Assembly: GCA_947499505.1 (NCBI GenBank)
Contig: CANMOQ010000004.1
Span: 124,001 to 188,000, forward strand
DNA: 64,000 nt
DNA from: an uncultured Erythrobacter sp.
GTDB taxonomy: Bacteria; Pseudomonadota; Alphaproteobacteria; Sphingomonadales; Sphingomonadaceae
Direction: 5' to 3'
Positions 15,172-25,237 of the stretch are shown one piece after another. The first letter of the stretch is position 1; each line of letters opens with the position of its first letter. Under the pieces are notes generated by a model, which did no database searches, was not told the origin of the DNA, and saw nothing but the letters and a program-made list of their open reading frames with translations. The translations under genes were made by a program, and so were the position numbers.

Positions 15172-15883
15172 TCCGATCAAGCCATTTGCGCGGGGCTTGC
15201 CTGCGCCCGATATCGGCGACAAATTCCTGGCCGCGCGCAACGCTTTGCAATTGGCCGCGCTTGGCCCAGCGAGATGGCCGGTCGTGATAGGATAGGCCGC
15301 CGCGCTTCAGCCATTCGGGCCTGCGCCAAACGCTGGGCGATGCGCCGGGGAGCGTCAGCCTTAACGCATCGCTGGCACGATTTGCAGTGCGCCCTTCCCC
15401 GCGCCAGATCACATCGTTGGAACCATGCAGCGCGAGCGCATGAGGGTGCCCATCTTTCGTCAGCTCGCTTGGGACCCCCTCGGTAAGCGCCACCATCTCC
15501 TTAGCGCGCAAATATCCAAAAATCCGGTGGTGTGGATCGCCTCGTGTGCCGTCTGCGTGCTCTTCGCGAAACAGCCCGAAGAACACGAACACATCGCCCA
15601 CGCCAACGCCCTGCCGCTCCAGATGGGTTTGCGCAGCGCCGCATTGGCCGAACCAGCATGTGCCATCCTCTCGAAACATTGGGTCATGGTGACACAGATC
15701 GTCTGCGCCCAGCTTCCCCTTGCTCGCCGCAGAGACCAGTTCCCCCAACCCCAAATCGCCATAGCGCGTGCTGCTGGCCGCGCCCGCTGGGATAGGCAGG
15801 CTGATCGGGCGGCCGTCCATTATCGGGGACGCTCCGCCGCCCGCTGCGCTGTCGAACCCTTTGCGAGAGAAGATAATCCGCAT
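15146..15883 (-). CDS. Nmad3-family protein (nucleotide modification associated domain 3)
   Basis: A 245-residue protein from ATG at 15883 (MRIIFSRKGFDSAAGG). It matches the Nmad3 pattern as I remember it: SRKGFDS..GG..SPI, RPISLPIP, CHHDPMF, FGQCGAAQTHLERQGVGVGD, FVFFGLF, and HHRIFGYL. The family was named from comparative genomics linking it to nucleotide or base modification; biochemistry is not known to me. Conserved H/D/C residues suggest a metal or nucleotide site. The start could instead be ATG at 15895. It diverges from a nucleotidyltransferase 90 bases away, and its last 26 bases overlap mmsB on the opposite strand. No phage or restriction genes are nearby. Confidence 0.78.
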   Translation of the reverse strand: MRIIFSRKGFDSAAGGGASPIMDGRPISLPIPAGAASSTRYGDLGLGELVSAASKGKLGADDLCHHDPMFREDGTCWFGQCGAAQTHLERQGVGVGDVFVFFGLFREEHADGTRGDPHHRIFGYLRAKEMVALTEGVPSELTKDGHPHALALHGSNDVIWRGEGRTANRASDALRLTLPGASPSVWRRPEWLKRGGLSYHDRPSRWAKRGQLQSVARGQEFVADIGRRQAPRKWLDRIIAEIDRS

Positions 15884-15973
15884 GCGCTGATCCATGGCGC
15901 GCAAACGGGTGTTGCACAACACTCATCGCACACCACTTTGCGCAGCCCCCCGATTAGCGCTAAAGGCGCGGGC

Positions 15974-16780
15974 ATGGATGGATCAATCAAAGCAACAGCT
16001 CTCATCATGGCCGGCAAACGCTCCGGTGTGCTCGACCCCTTGGCCCGGCGCGCCGGTGTCGCGCAGAAATGCGTCGTCCCGGTGAACGGAACCCCGATGG
16101 TCGCGCGCGTCGTCGAACAGGTCGCCGCGTGTGACCGGGTCGGCAAAATTCGCATTGTCGCGCATGAGCCGGACGAAATCGCCGCTCAGCCCGTGGTTGC
16201 AAAGCTGCTCGAAGAGGGCCGTCTGAGCTTTGCGGAAGGCAAGTTCAACATCGTCGACAGCGTGTTTTCAGGCGGGGAGGGCGTGGAGTTTCCCATGCTC
16301 ATCACCACCGCTGACAATTGCCTGGTCACGCCCGAAGGCTATGCAGAATTCATCAAGAAGGCCTTGGCCGAAAACGCTGGCGCCGCCGCTGGCCTGGCGC
16401 GCAAGGAAGACGTGCAAGCCGCCGATCCCGAAGGCCAGTCGAAGTTCTACCAATTCAAGGACGGCGGCTATTCCAATTGCAACATGTATTGGATGGGCAG
16501 CGCAGAGGCATTGAAAGCCGCAGAGATCATGCGTGAAGGCGGGCAGTTTGTGAAATTCCCGCGCCGCATCATCAAGGCGTTCGGGTTTATGAACTTGATC
16601 CGGTTCCGCATGGGCTGGGGCTCTAAAGAGAAGCTGTTCGCGCAAATCTCTCGGCGGTTTGGGCTGAAGATGGTGCCAATTGTTCTGTCGAAGGGCCAGT
16701 ACGCCATCGACGTCGATAATGAGCGGACCTTTGAAGTGACCGAGCGGCTGCTGGCCAAGACCGAAGGCAAACGCGGCTAA
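15974..16780 (+). CDS. MobA-like NTP transferase family protein
   Basis: A 268-residue predicted nucleotidyltransferase (GT-A fold). ATG at 15974 (MDGSIKATALIMAGKRSG); an open frame extends to 15425 but is non-coding in character and antisense to the Nmad3 gene. Features: ALIMAGKRSGVLDPLARR (variant of the L-A-G-G-x-G-x-R loop), QKCVVPVNGTPMVARVVEQV, and MLITTADNCLVTPEGYAEFI with the metal-binding aspartate. It probably activates a sugar or alditol phosphate for a surface polymer or lipid. The flippase gene 18 bases downstream supports an envelope glycan role. The exact substrate cannot be read from the sequence. Confidence 0.82.
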   Translation: MDGSIKATALIMAGKRSGVLDPLARRAGVAQKCVVPVNGTPMVARVVEQVAACDRVGKIRIVAHEPDEIAAQPVVAKLLEEGRLSFAEGKFNIVDSVFSGGEGVEFPMLITTADNCLVTPEGYAEFIKKALAENAGAAAGLARKEDVQAADPEGQSKFYQFKDGGYSNCNMYWMGSAEALKAAEIMREGGQFVKFPRRIIKAFGFMNLIRFRMGWGSKEKLFAQISRRFGLKMVPIVLSKGQYAIDVDNERTFEVTERLLAKTEGKRG

Positions 16781-16798
16781 ACATACGGACACGCCGCC

Positions 16799-18088
16799 AT
16801 GAAGCGCCTCTTCAAAAACATCGGTTGGCTCCTCGGAGGGCGCGGCTTCAACGCAGCGATGAGCTTGCTCTATCTCTACCTCGCCACGCACACGCTGGGG
16901 ATTGATAGCTTTGGCCATTTCGCGATCATTGTCGCCTTGGGCCAGACGGTCACGGGTCTCGCCAATTTTCAAACGTGGCAGTTTATTGTGCGCTGGGGGG
17001 CCAATGGAGAGGGTGCGGGCGAGGCAACCGGCTTTGCTATAGCGCTGGATATTCTGTCAGTCTTGATGGGCGCAGTGATCGCCGCTGGCGTCGTATGGAC
17101 CGCGCAATTGTGGTTGCCCTTACCGGATGAGCTTTTGTGGCTCACCTTCGGCTATTGCGTCATCTCGCTGCTGTCGATCCGAGCAACGCCAACAGGCCTG
17201 CTGCGGCTTAATTTCAAATATGCGACGGCGACCGGGGCAGAGGCTGTACAGCCCGCCATCCGAGCAGCGGGAGCGGTATTGGCGGCGTACTTCATGCCCA
17301 GTGTTGCTGGCTTCGTGCTCGCTTGGGCGGCGGCAGAGGTTTCGGTTGCGATAACATTGTGGATCGTCGCAACGCGCGGCGCGCCGATTGAATGGGACAA
17401 GATCAGCCTCACAAAAATCCCAACGCGGCATTCCGATGCATGGCGTTTTGTCTGGTCCACCAACATGTCGGGCAGCCTCACGATTGCAGGCAAACAAATG
17501 ATTATCCTGCTGGTCAGCACATTTGGCGGAGCGGCGCTGGCGGGCGGCTTCCGGGTCGCGGCTCAACTTGGGCAGGCGCTCGTCACATTGGCGCAAACCA
17601 TATCGAAAGCGATCCTGCCAGAGCTGGTCAATGATAAGGAGAACGCGGTCGAAATCGCGCGGCGCATGGCCAATATTGCGGTTGTCGCAGGCGGGCTGGC
17701 GGTGGGGATGGCGCTGCTGTTTGGCCGCTGGGGTCTGGCGACCATCGCGGAGGATGATTTCTCCGGTTTTTACTGGGCCATGGTAATCCTATCCATCGCG
17801 GGCGCTGTGGAGCTGGTCGGGGCCAGTCTGGAATCGCTGCTAGTTTCCGCCGGTAAAGCGCACACGGCATTCTTCGTGCGCGCGGTGCCAACCATCCTCG
17901 CCCTGCTCTTGCTCAGCACAGCGATTGAATGGGACGGCGCGAAAGGCGCGGCTTTTGCCATGCTCGGATCAAGCTCGCTCGCCGTGCTTGGCTTTTTCGT
18001 GGTGGTGCTGAACCTGCGCGAGATCAAAATTGCCGTCGCGCCTGATGGCGAAGCGGAGCTCAATAAGCCCGATCGCCCCGCCCTTTAG
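16799..18088 (+). CDS. Lipopolysaccharide/polysaccharide flippase-like membrane protein
   Basis: A 429-residue protein with about 12 predicted membrane helices, resembling the Wzx/MOP-superfamily oligosaccharide flippases (N-terminal KNIGWLLGGRGFNAAMSLLY, then ATHTLGIDSFGHFAIIVALG, a typical first-repeat signature). It would move a lipid-linked sugar across the inner membrane. It is in an apparent two-gene operon with the nucleotidyltransferase at 15974 and converges on gcvPB with an 11-base gap. No polymerase or glycosyltransferases are in the window, so the polymer is unknown. Confidence 0.83.
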   Translation: MKRLFKNIGWLLGGRGFNAAMSLLYLYLATHTLGIDSFGHFAIIVALGQTVTGLANFQTWQFIVRWGANGEGAGEATGFAIALDILSVLMGAVIAAGVVWTAQLWLPLPDELLWLTFGYCVISLLSIRATPTGLLRLNFKYATATGAEAVQPAIRAAGAVLAAYFMPSVAGFVLAWAAAEVSVAITLWIVATRGAPIEWDKISLTKIPTRHSDAWRFVWSTNMSGSLTIAGKQMIILLVSTFGGAALAGGFRVAAQLGQALVTLAQTISKAILPELVNDKENAVEIARRMANIAVVAGGLAVGMALLFGRWGLATIAEDDFSGFYWAMVILSIAGAVELVGASLESLLVSAGKAHTAFFVRAVPTILALLLLSTAIEWDGAKGAAFAMLGSSSLAVLGFFVVVLNLREIKIAVAPDGEAELNKPDRPAL

Positions 18089-18099
18089 AGCCGTTTGGC

Positions 18100-19671
18100 C
18101 TAAGCTGACGGCTCCGGATCCTGCCATGCCAGCTTTGGTTTGCGAGCAGCCTGCGTCTCATCCAGCCTGCGGCGCGGCGCGTAATATGGCGCCTGTTTCA
18201 TGCTCTCATCACCGGCCAGCGCGCGCTCTGTCACACTGCGGAACGCGGTGATGAATTGATCAATGCTCGCCTTGCTTTCCGTCTCGGTCGGCTCGACCAG
18301 CATCGCGCCATGCACCACCAGCGGGAAGTACACGGTCATCGGGTGATAGCCCTCGTCGATCAGCGCCTTCGCCAGATCGAGCGTCGAAAGGCCGCCGCCA
18401 AAGTCCTTATCGCCAAACAGCGCCTCGTGCATGCACGGCCCACTGTCTGCGAACGGCGCGTGCAGGATGTCTTCCAGACTGCGCAGCACGTAATTCGCAT
18501 TGAGCACGGCATCTTCGGCAACCTGCTTGAGGCCGTCGGCACCGTGGCTCAGCATATAGGTGAGCGCGCGGGTGAACATGCCCATCTGGCCGTGGAATGC
18601 CGTCATCCGGCCAAAGCTCTGCCCGCGATGCTTGCGGCCTTCTTCTTCAACCAGCTCATAGCTGTCGTCAGCGGTTTTGCGCACCACCGGCAGCGGAGCA
18701 AAGTCTTTCAGCGCTTCTGAGAACACCACCGGGCCAGAGCCGGGGCCGCCGCCGCCATGCGGGGTGGAGAAGGTCTTGTGCAGGTTGATGTGCATCGCAT
18801 CCACGCCGAGATCGCCTGGGCGCACCCGGCCGACAATCGCGTTGAAATTCGCACCGTCGCAATAGACATATCCGCCCACGGCATGAACGGCATCGGCGAT
18901 CTCGCGAAAGTCCTTTTCGAACAATCCGCAAGTGTTGGGATTGGTGATCATCACCGCCGCCACATCGGGCGCGAGCCGGGCTTTGATCGCTTCCAGATCG
19001 ACGCGGCCCTCTGGCGTGGCGGGAATATCCTCCACTTTGTAGCCCGCAAAAGCCGCGGTCGCCGGGTTGGTGCCATGCGCGCTTTCCGGCACCAGCACGA
19101 CTTGTCGTGCATCGCCGCGCGCGGTGTGCGCAGCGCGGATCGCCAGGATACCACACAGCTCGCCATGCGCGCCCGCTTTCGGGCTCATCGCGACGCCGGG
19201 CATGCCGGTCAGCTTCATCAGCCAATCGCCCAGCTCGTGGATCACTTGCAACGCGCCTTGCACCGATTGCTGCGGCGCGAGCGGGTGAATATCGGCAAAG
19301 CCCGGAAGCCGCGCGACTTTCTCATTAAGCCGCGGATTGTGCTTCATCGTACAGCTGCCGAGCGGGAAGAAGCCCAGATCGATGCCGTAGTTTTGACGGC
19401 TGAGCCGGGTGTAATGGCGGACCGTCTCTGGCTCGGTCAGGCCAACCAGGCCAATCGGATCACTGCGGTCAAACCCGCCGAGGCGGTTAGGCGCATCAGG
19501 ATCAATCTCTGGCAGATCAACGCCGGTCGTTTCCGGATGGCCAATCTCAAAGATCAGCGGCTCTTCAAGCATCAAAGCGCGGTTGCCGGTCGTGGTCGAT
19601 GGGCCATTGTGCAGGCCGTCTTCGCTCACTTGCATCTCAGGCTTCCAGCCAGATTTGTTAGGCGCGTTCAT
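18100..19671 (-). CDS. gcvPB: Glycine dehydrogenase (decarboxylating) subunit 2
   Basis: A 523-residue C-terminal half of P-protein in the two-subunit form. With GcvPA it decarboxylates glycine and passes aminomethyl to GcvH. The PLP-lysine region is [20 protein letters not shown] (Lys of HKTF). Other blocks are [40 protein letters not shown] and [14 protein letters not shown]. The start overlaps the gcvPA stop (ATGA). It is last in the riboswitch-controlled gcvT-H-PA-PB order and converges on the flippase gene. Confidence 0.97.
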   Translation of the reverse strand: MNAPNKSGWKPEMQVSEDGLHNGPSTTTGNRALMLEEPLIFEIGHPETTGVDLPEIDPDAPNRLGGFDRSDPIGLVGLTEPETVRHYTRLSRQNYGIDLGFFPLGSCTMKHNPRLNEKVARLPGFADIHPLAPQQSVQGALQVIHELGDWLMKLTGMPGVAMSPKAGAHGELCGILAIRAAHTARGDARQVVLVPESAHGTNPATAAFAGYKVEDIPATPEGRVDLEAIKARLAPDVAAVMITNPNTCGLFEKDFREIADAVHAVGGYVYCDGANFNAIVGRVRPGDLGVDAMHINLHKTFSTPHGGGGPGSGPVVFSEALKDFAPLPVVRKTADDSYELVEEEGRKHRGQSFGRMTAFHGQMGMFTRALTYMLSHGADGLKQVAEDAVLNANYVLRSLEDILHAPFADSGPCMHEALFGDKDFGGGLSTLDLAKALIDEGYHPMTVYFPLVVHGAMLVEPTETESKASIDQFITAFRSVTERALAGDESMKQAPYYAPRRRLDETQAARKPKLAWQDPEPSA

Positions 19672-21032
19672 GACAGCACTCCTTCCAGCTCTTTCGCCAG
19701 TGTTTCGATGTCTTCCTCTGTCGTGGTCTCGGTCACGGCGACCAGCAGAGCATCCTCCAGCCCCGCAACGCCGGGATAGAGGCGGTCGAGCGAAACACCG
19801 CCCAGAACGCCGAGATCGGCCAGGCTGCGCACAACCTCACGCGCTGGGTTTCCGCCGAGTTGCAGGGTGAATTCGTTGAAAAAGGCGCTGTTGAGCAGGC
19901 TCACACCGGGGATTTTCTCCAGCCGGTCCGCCGCAATGCAGGCCAAGCGGTGGTTCTCCGCCGCCAGTTCGCGCAGGCCCTTTTCCCCGAGCAAAGTCAT
20001 GTGCACATTGAACGCCAGCGCGCACAGCCCGGAGTTGGTGCAGATGTTGGAGGTCGCCTTCTCGCGGCGAATATGCTGCTCGCGCGTGGAAAGCGTCAGC
20101 ACGAAGCCGCGCTTGCCCTCTGCATCCGTGGTCTCACCGCACAGCCGGCCCGGCATTTGCCGCACATGCTTAGGATCGCGCACGGCGAACAGGCCAAGGT
20201 ATGGCCCGCCAAATTGCAAGCCGACGCCGATCGACTGGCCCTCACCCACAACGATGTCCGCGCCCATCTCGCCCGGCGATTTAATCGCGCCCAGCGCCAC
20301 CGGCTCTGTGTTCACCACCACCAACAAAGCGCCCTTTGCGTGCGCAGCGTCGGCCAGTTCAGTGAGGTCCGGGATGCGGCCAAGAATATCGGGATATTGC
20401 ACCACCACACAGGCGGTGTCGTCATCGATCCGGCTGATCAAGCCTGCATTGTCTGGCTCGGTTTGAATAGCGGGCATCGCATCGGCGATCGTGTCGCCGG
20501 TAAACTGCGCCATGGTCTTGACGACCTGGCTGTAATGCGGATGCAGCGCGCCTGATAGCACCGCGCGGTGACAGCGCGTAACGCGGCCAGCCATGGCCAC
20601 CGCTTCCCAGCAAGCGGTGGAGCCGTCATACATGGAGGCATTGGCAACCGCGCAGCCATAGAGCCGCGCGACCTGGCTTTGAAACTCAAACAGCATTTGC
20701 AGCGTACCCTGAGCAATCTCAGGCTGATACGGCGTGTAGGCAGTCAGAAACTCACCGCGCTGGATCACTGTGTCGACGCTGGCCGGGACATGATGACGAT
20801 ACGCCCCCGCACCGAGGAAGAAGGGCGCATCGCCTGCCGCCAAGTTCTTATTGGCGCGTGCTTTCATATGCCGCTCAACCGCCATTTCTGAGGCATGCAT
20901 CGGCAGCTCGCGGATCGGGCCATCAAGCTGCGCGACGGCGGGCACATCGACAAACAGATCATCGATCAAATTCGCACCAATTTTCGCCAGCATATCGGCG
21001 CGATCAGTGTCGGTGAGTGGCAGGTAACGCAT
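19668..21032 (-). CDS. gcvPA: Glycine dehydrogenase (decarboxylating) subunit 1
   Basis: A 454-residue N-terminal half of the glycine decarboxylase. The start is ATG at 21032 ([19 protein letters not shown]) with GGAGAAAA upstream; an 18-residue extension to 21086 is rejected. Family blocks include [60 protein letters not shown] and [20 protein letters not shown]. It lies between gcvH (87-base gap) and gcvPB (4-base overlap). Confidence 0.96.
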   Translation of the reverse strand: MRYLPLTDTDRADMLAKIGANLIDDLFVDVPAVAQLDGPIRELPMHASEMAVERHMKARANKNLAAGDAPFFLGAGAYRHHVPASVDTVIQRGEFLTAYTPYQPEIAQGTLQMLFEFQSQVARLYGCAVANASMYDGSTACWEAVAMAGRVTRCHRAVLSGALHPHYSQVVKTMAQFTGDTIADAMPAIQTEPDNAGLISRIDDDTACVVVQYPDILGRIPDLTELADAAHAKGALLVVVNTEPVALGAIKSPGEMGADIVVGEGQSIGVGLQFGGPYLGLFAVRDPKHVRQMPGRLCGETTDAEGKRGFVLTLSTREQHIRREKATSNICTNSGLCALAFNVHMTLLGEKGLRELAAENHRLACIAADRLEKIPGVSLLNSAFFNEFTLQLGGNPAREVVRSLADLGVLGGVSLDRLYPGVAGLEDALLVAVTETTTEEDIETLAKELEGVLS

Positions 21033-21119
21033 TGAGTTTTCTCCAGACCGCTTCGCTATCGGAAAAGCGGTATCCCACCGCGCCATCAGTTACGGCGCGG
21101 CGGGCAATTCAGATGCCGA

Positions 21120-21491
21120 TTAAAGACTGTCGACGAAGGTCTTATAACCCTTGTCATCCATCAAGCCTTCCAGCTCGCCGGTGTCGCTGATGGTCAGGCG
21201 AAAAAACCAGCCCTCTTCCTCGGGCGAGGTGTTCACCAGAGCGGGCTCATCTTCGAGCGAGGAATTGGTTTCGGTCACTTCGCCGGTGATCGGCGCATAG
21301 ACATCGCTTGCCGCCTTGACGCTTTCGACCACAGCGGCCTCGCCGCCCTTGTCGACCATTGCGCCCACATCGGGCAATTCGACGAACACGATATCGCCCA
21401 ATTGTTCCTGCGCATAATCGGTGATGCCGACCGTGGCGGTTTCGCCTTCGACATCAATCCATTCATGTTCATCGGTGAAATAACGCGGCAT
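21120..21491 (-). CDS. gcvH: Glycine cleavage system H protein
   Basis: A 123-residue lipoyl carrier shuttling the aminomethyl group between P and T proteins. The lipoylated lysine is in VESVKAASDVYAPI (E-S-V-K-A). Other family blocks: MPRYFTDEHEWIDVEGETAT, GITDYAQEQLGDIVFVELP, and EEEGWFFRLTISD near the end. Start ATG at 21491 follows GAGGGAGCTGATCACA. It begins 5 bases after the gcvT stop. Confidence 0.97.
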   Translation of the reverse strand: MPRYFTDEHEWIDVEGETATVGITDYAQEQLGDIVFVELPDVGAMVDKGGEAAVVESVKAASDVYAPITGEVTETNSSLEDEPALVNTSPEEEGWFFRLTISDTGELEGLMDDKGYKTFVDSL

Positions 21492-21496
21492 TGTGA

Positions 21497-22687
21497 TCAG
21501 CTCCCTCGGTAATAATTATGGGGTACAAATGGCATGGGTGAAACGGTGGCAGAGAGGCGTTTGGAGCGCACCTCAATCTCTATTGTCTGGCCCTCGCCCG
21601 CATGGGCGGGATCGACATAAGCCATGGCAATCGGAGCCCCAAGCGTCGGCGAGAAGCCGCCGCTGGTTACGACGCCGATTTCTTCAGTCCCAGCGAAGAC
21701 CTTGGCCCCTTCGCGTGCAGGCATCCGGCCATCGAGTTTGAGGCCGATGCGCGTTTTCGCAGGGCCTTTCGCGATTTCGCTCTGGACGCGCTCTGCTCCT
21801 AGAAAACCGCCTTCGCTGCGACGGCGCTTGTTAATTCCAAAGATCAGCCCCGCTTCGATAGGGCTGATTTCCGGCGATAGATCATGGCCATACAGCGGCA
21901 GGCCCGCCTCCAAACGGAGGCTGTCGCGCGCACCGAGGCCAATCGGGCGAACCTCTGGCTCCGCACACAGCAGGGTCGCGATCTCTTCCGCCGCCTCCGC
22001 CGGGATGGATATCTCAAACCCGTCCTCGCCAGTGTAGCCAGCGCGGGCAATCGTCACCACGTGCCCTGCGATCTCGAACCGGCCAAAGCGCATGAAGGTC
22101 AGATCGGACAGCGCGTATTCGCCCGTCGCATGGCGCGCGAGCGCATCGACAGCCTTGGGGCCTTGCAGCGCGAGCAGAGCATGCTCGTCCATATGGTGCA
22201 GCGTAATTGCATCGGGCAGATGTTCGCGGAGATGGCCGATGTCATCCCATTTGGTCGCGCCATTCACCACCAGATACAAATTTCCAGGCCAGCGCGAGAC
22301 CATCAGGTCATCGAGCACGCCGCCATTTTCATCGAGCAGCAGAGAATAGCGCTGACGCCCCAATTTCAGCGTTGAAAGATCGATCGGCAGGATTGCTTCG
22401 ACGGCCTCATCAAGACCTTCGCCTGACAACAAGACCTGCCCCATGTGGCTCACATCGAACAAACCGGCGCTGGTCCGCGTCCATTCGTGCTCGGCGACAA
22501 TGCCGCCGCCTTCGCCCGTATATTGGATCGGCATCTCATAGCCTGCGAACGGGACCATGCGCGCGCCGCGTGCCCGGTGCCAGGCATCCAGCGGCAGCTG
22601 CGCGGTCGCCGGCGGGCCATCTTCCATATCATCAGTGGTTTGATCGTCGCTCAATATCAGTCCCCGCACAGGCGTGCGACGCTCCAC
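21497..22687 (-). CDS. gcvT: Glycine cleavage system aminomethyltransferase (T protein)
   Basis: A protein of up to 396 residues that transfers the methylene from GcvH-bound aminomethyl to tetrahydrofolate. Motifs are LDAWHRARGARMVPFAGYEM, GLFDVSHMGQVLLSGEG, RAGYTGEDGFEI (folate binding), LGARDSLRLEAGLPLYGHDL and GGFSPTLGAPIAMAYVDP. The start is unsettled: GTG at 22687, a TTG about 33 bases in behind GGGGACTGATA, or ATG at residue 21. The true N-terminus is therefore likely 11-20 residues shorter. It is the first gene behind the glycine riboswitch. Confidence 0.94.
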   Translation of the reverse strand: MERRTPVRGLILSDDQTTDDMEDGPPATAQLPLDAWHRARGARMVPFAGYEMPIQYTGEGGGIVAEHEWTRTSAGLFDVSHMGQVLLSGEGLDEAVEAILPIDLSTLKLGRQRYSLLLDENGGVLDDLMVSRWPGNLYLVVNGATKWDDIGHLREHLPDAITLHHMDEHALLALQGPKAVDALARHATGEYALSDLTFMRFGRFEIAGHVVTIARAGYTGEDGFEISIPAEAAEEIATLLCAEPEVRPIGLGARDSLRLEAGLPLYGHDLSPEISPIEAGLIFGINKRRRSEGGFLGAERVQSEIAKGPAKTRIGLKLDGRMPAREGAKVFAGTEEIGVVTSGGFSPTLGAPIAMAYVDPAHAGEGQTIEIEVRSKRLSATVSPMPFVPHNYYRGS

Positions 22688-22714
22688 TATTGAAGCGCCG
22701 GTTCATCCTGCCCC

Positions 22715-22922
22715 CTCTGTCGGGAAACCTGAGAGCTTAGCTTAGCCTAGCCTTGCAGCGCGGCGAGCCTTCCCCTTCGGTGGCCTTGCGAAAGCTCGCA
22801 AGAGCGCTTTCCAGAGTGCCCATTCCAGCGCGGTCCGTTTGCCTGAGAGTTTCCGGGGCGGTTGCTCCTTCGGCGCCTTGCCCGAATGCCTTGGAAGGCA
22901 AATCGGCCAAATCTCTCCCGCG
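22715..22922 (-). promoter_or_regulatory. Tandem glycine riboswitch upstream of gcvT
   Basis: Two consecutive glycine aptamers on the minus strand. The first runs from CGGGAGAGAT (22920) through GCCGAAGGAGCAACC to CTCTCAGGCAAAC (about 22837). The second runs through CTCTGGAAAGC and CCACCGAAGGGG to CTCTCAGGTTTCCCGAC (about 22718). A short linker separates them, the usual cooperative arrangement that turns on gcv genes at high glycine. The 3' end lies about 30 bases before the longest gcvT start. The remaining upstream gap (22923-23029) holds no gene. Confidence 0.93.
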
Positions 22923-23029
22923 AAAGATGCCAGAATCACTTCTGACAGGCATGCGTCATGTTGCGCATGCGAAGGGGTGCGTCAATCTCCGCCAAGCATT
23001 ATCCGGGAAAACGCGAAACAATCGTGCGA

Positions 23030-24247
23030 TCAGTTGGAGTTTTGCTCCGCCAGCAGCGCCTGAGCGCGTTTCATCAGGTCCTTTTCACGCTGTGAGAACC
23101 CGCCCTCGTCCTCGGCCCCTTGGCGCGGAGGAACGGCGGTGGTGAAGTAAGCGAAGCCTCCCATCCCGTCACCAGAGAACCACAGGCCCGACCGCAGGCC
23201 GTAGGCTTCGCCTGCGTGGCCGAGATACGGTATCCCCGTTTCAAACAGCGCATCCAGACACTCGCGGTCAGGCATCTCGAGAAGCTGGATCCCAAGGCCA
23301 TAAGTGCAGAAAAACTCCTGATCTTCGTTCGCACCCGCCATGATCGAGCTCGCAAGCCTGTCAAAGGTCGCGGCCTCGAAAAGACCGCCGTCATTGGACA
23401 GCATCAAGGCCTGACCAATCTTAACCAAATCCATCATGCCGATCCGCCCCCCGCCTTGCGGTGAGAAGATCGAGGCATTGCTTCCGGGAACGTAGCTGGC
23501 AAGGTCGCATGCGGTACCTTCCGAAACGGGAACAGTGCAATTGGGCGGCAGATCGCTTGGCTCATCGCGGGCCACCTCGCCCGTGTCGCGATAGAGCGTG
23601 ACCGCGCGTGCGATCATATCGTCATCGCAGCCAACCCAATTGAAGCACGCTTTGACGTCCAAGGGAGCAAAAACCGTTCGCTCCACAATGCGGTCATACC
23701 GCTCACCTGTGGCCGCCTCGATCACGGTCGCCACCACAGGCGAGCCAAGGTTCGCGTATTCAAACGGAGCCTCTCCGGGGGGACTGTCGGCGTACCACGC
23801 CTCTGGCTCAGCAAGTTTCGCCTCCAGGCTTTCGCCGAGCGGGATCACATAGCCCGCATTATCGCGCAGGCCGGATCGGTGGGACAGCAATTGCGCCAAA
23901 GTCACCTTCGCATCCGGGAAATTGGGCGAGCGAACCTGCCAGCCCAAATAGTCCGACACATCCGCATCCAGATCGACCTTGCCCTCATCGACCAGCCGCA
24001 AGGTCGCCAGTGCCATGATTAGCTTTGAAATGCTGGCGATACGGACCGGGTCATTGGCTTCGACCGCCTCGCCGCGCACCCGATTTCGCACACCTTCGAC
24101 AATCAGCGGTGTGATGCTGTCGCGGTCGAAAGTGACGACCACGGTTGCCGGTGAGACATCAGCTGATCCTAAAGGGTCAGCCGAAGCGTGCGCGCAGGAT
24201 ATAGTCATAAGGCTGGCGACACTTGTCGCGATAAGTTTTCGGATCAT
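23030..24247 (-). CDS. Serine hydrolase, beta-lactamase class C / penicillin-binding family
   Basis: A 405-residue exported protein (signal MIRKLIATSVASLMTISCAHA, possible lipobox-like cysteine at residue 18). The catalytic S-x-x-K is IASISKLIMALATLRL; the second motif Y-x-N is in FEYANLGSPVVATV; a late H-x-G motif is LGHAGEAYGLRSG. It is therefore likely a DD-peptidase/esterase type enzyme rather than a true resistance beta-lactamase. It is 39 bases downstream of the TauE/SafE gene on the same strand and may share its transcript. Substrate unknown. Confidence 0.86.
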   Translation of the reverse strand: MIRKLIATSVASLMTISCAHASADPLGSADVSPATVVVTFDRDSITPLIVEGVRNRVRGEAVEANDPVRIASISKLIMALATLRLVDEGKVDLDADVSDYLGWQVRSPNFPDAKVTLAQLLSHRSGLRDNAGYVIPLGESLEAKLAEPEAWYADSPPGEAPFEYANLGSPVVATVIEAATGERYDRIVERTVFAPLDVKACFNWVGCDDDMIARAVTLYRDTGEVARDEPSDLPPNCTVPVSEGTACDLASYVPGSNASIFSPQGGGRIGMMDLVKIGQALMLSNDGGLFEAATFDRLASSIMAGANEDQEFFCTYGLGIQLLEMPDRECLDALFETGIPYLGHAGEAYGLRSGLWFSGDGMGGFAYFTTAVPPRQGAEDEGGFSQREKDLMKRAQALLAEQNSN

Positions 24248-24286
24248 CCCGCAGTTCTCATCCGCGCAGCCTGCACAGTCAATCCC

Positions 24287-25237
24287 TCAGCGATTGAGCC
24301 ACAAGAGATACAGCGCCGAGCCAACGATCCAGATCGCGCCAAGCGTCTTCAGCTTGCGCGGGCCCAGCCACAGGGCAATCGGGCGAGCGACAACCGCGCC
24401 GAGCATCGCACCGGGCGCGGCGAGCAGCACGACTTCCCATTGCACGAAGCCAGCATCAACATGCCAGACAAGGCCCGCAGCCACGCTGATCGCGGAAATC
24501 ACGCAGGCCGTACCGACAGAAAGCACCATTGGGTAATGTCGCAGGAACAGATAGAACGCGACCAGCTCGCCAATACCGACCGAGAACAGCGCCGTGATCG
24601 CCCCGCCCGGGATCGAAATCAGCGCCAACATGGCAATGTCAAAAGGGGCCAGCGTGGTGCGCTCCGGCACATTGCGATTAAGCGTCCAGGTAGCAAGCAA
24701 AAGCGCCAGCCCAAGCAGAATCGAAAAGCTCTTATAGCCCAGCAGAACCGCCTGCCCGTCAAAGGTGGCCAGACGCTGTGTCGCGAGCAATGCTGGGATC
24801 GAAAGCGCCAGAACGAGCGCACAGATCAGCCAATAGTCGCCCGGCTGTGTTCGCGCTTCGAGCGGGGCCAGGGTTTTCTGATGGTAGAGCCGGTCGGTCC
24901 AGCGCAGCGCACCCACACTCATGCCGAAGGCTTGGATACCCATGGAGGCAGCTGTGACCTGCAGGGGATCAAGTGCCATCACATCCAGATCGCGCATCGC
25001 GTTGAAAACTGGCACAAACACCACACCGCCGCCCGTCCCGCTGGCGTTGGCAATAATGGCGCCCACCACGCCAATGCCGGGCAGAAACCACATCTGGCGC
25101 AGCTGCGCCGTGTCGGTATCAACGGCCCACCAAACCAAAATATATATCAGCGCCAGCAGCGCGCCGCCAATAATCGCCAGCCTGGAGCTGTGCGCCAGTG
25201 TGGGCTGAACCCGGTTGAGGCCGGATCCTGAGTTCAA
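24287..25237 (-). CDS. TauE/SafE-family sulfite/organosulfonate exporter-like permease
   Basis: A 316-residue membrane protein with about eight helices in two repeats. The first repeat contains [29 protein letters not shown] and the second [20 protein letters not shown], matching the G-x-G-G-x repeat motif of TauE/SafE permeases. The start appears to be TTG at 25237, overlapping the metH2 stop as TTGA; the next Met would remove the first helix. Co-translation with methionine genes suggests export of a sulfur compound or of a by-product of methionine synthesis, which is inference only. Confidence 0.85.
   Translation of the reverse strand: MNSGSGLNRVQPTLAHSSRLAIIGGALLALIYILVWWAVDTDTAQLRQMWFLPGIGVVGAIIANASGTGGGVVFVPVFNAMRDLDVMALDPLQVTAASMGIQAFGMSVGALRWTDRLYHQKTLAPLEARTQPGDYWLICALVLALSIPALLATQRLATFDGQAVLLGYKSFSILLGLALLLATWTLNRNVPERTTLAPFDIAMLALISIPGGAITALFSVGIGELVAFYLFLRHYPMVLSVGTACVISAISVAAGLVWHVDAGFVQWEVVLLAAPGAMLGAVVARPIALWLGPRKLKTLGAIWIVGSALYLLWLNR

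Noticed and set aside
15425..15973. N-terminal extension of the nucleotidyltransferase reading frame
   Set aside because: It runs antisense to the Nmad3 gene and has no family similarity; ATG at 15974 starts the conserved part.
18757..19779. Plus-strand ORF of 340 codons across gcvPB and the gcvPA 3' end
   Set aside because: Antisense shadow of strongly conserved glycine decarboxylase genes; no ribosome binding site or family signal.
24188..25231. Plus-strand ORF of 347 codons antisense to the TauE/SafE gene
   Set aside because: Arg/Gln/His-rich shadow of a GC-rich membrane protein gene.
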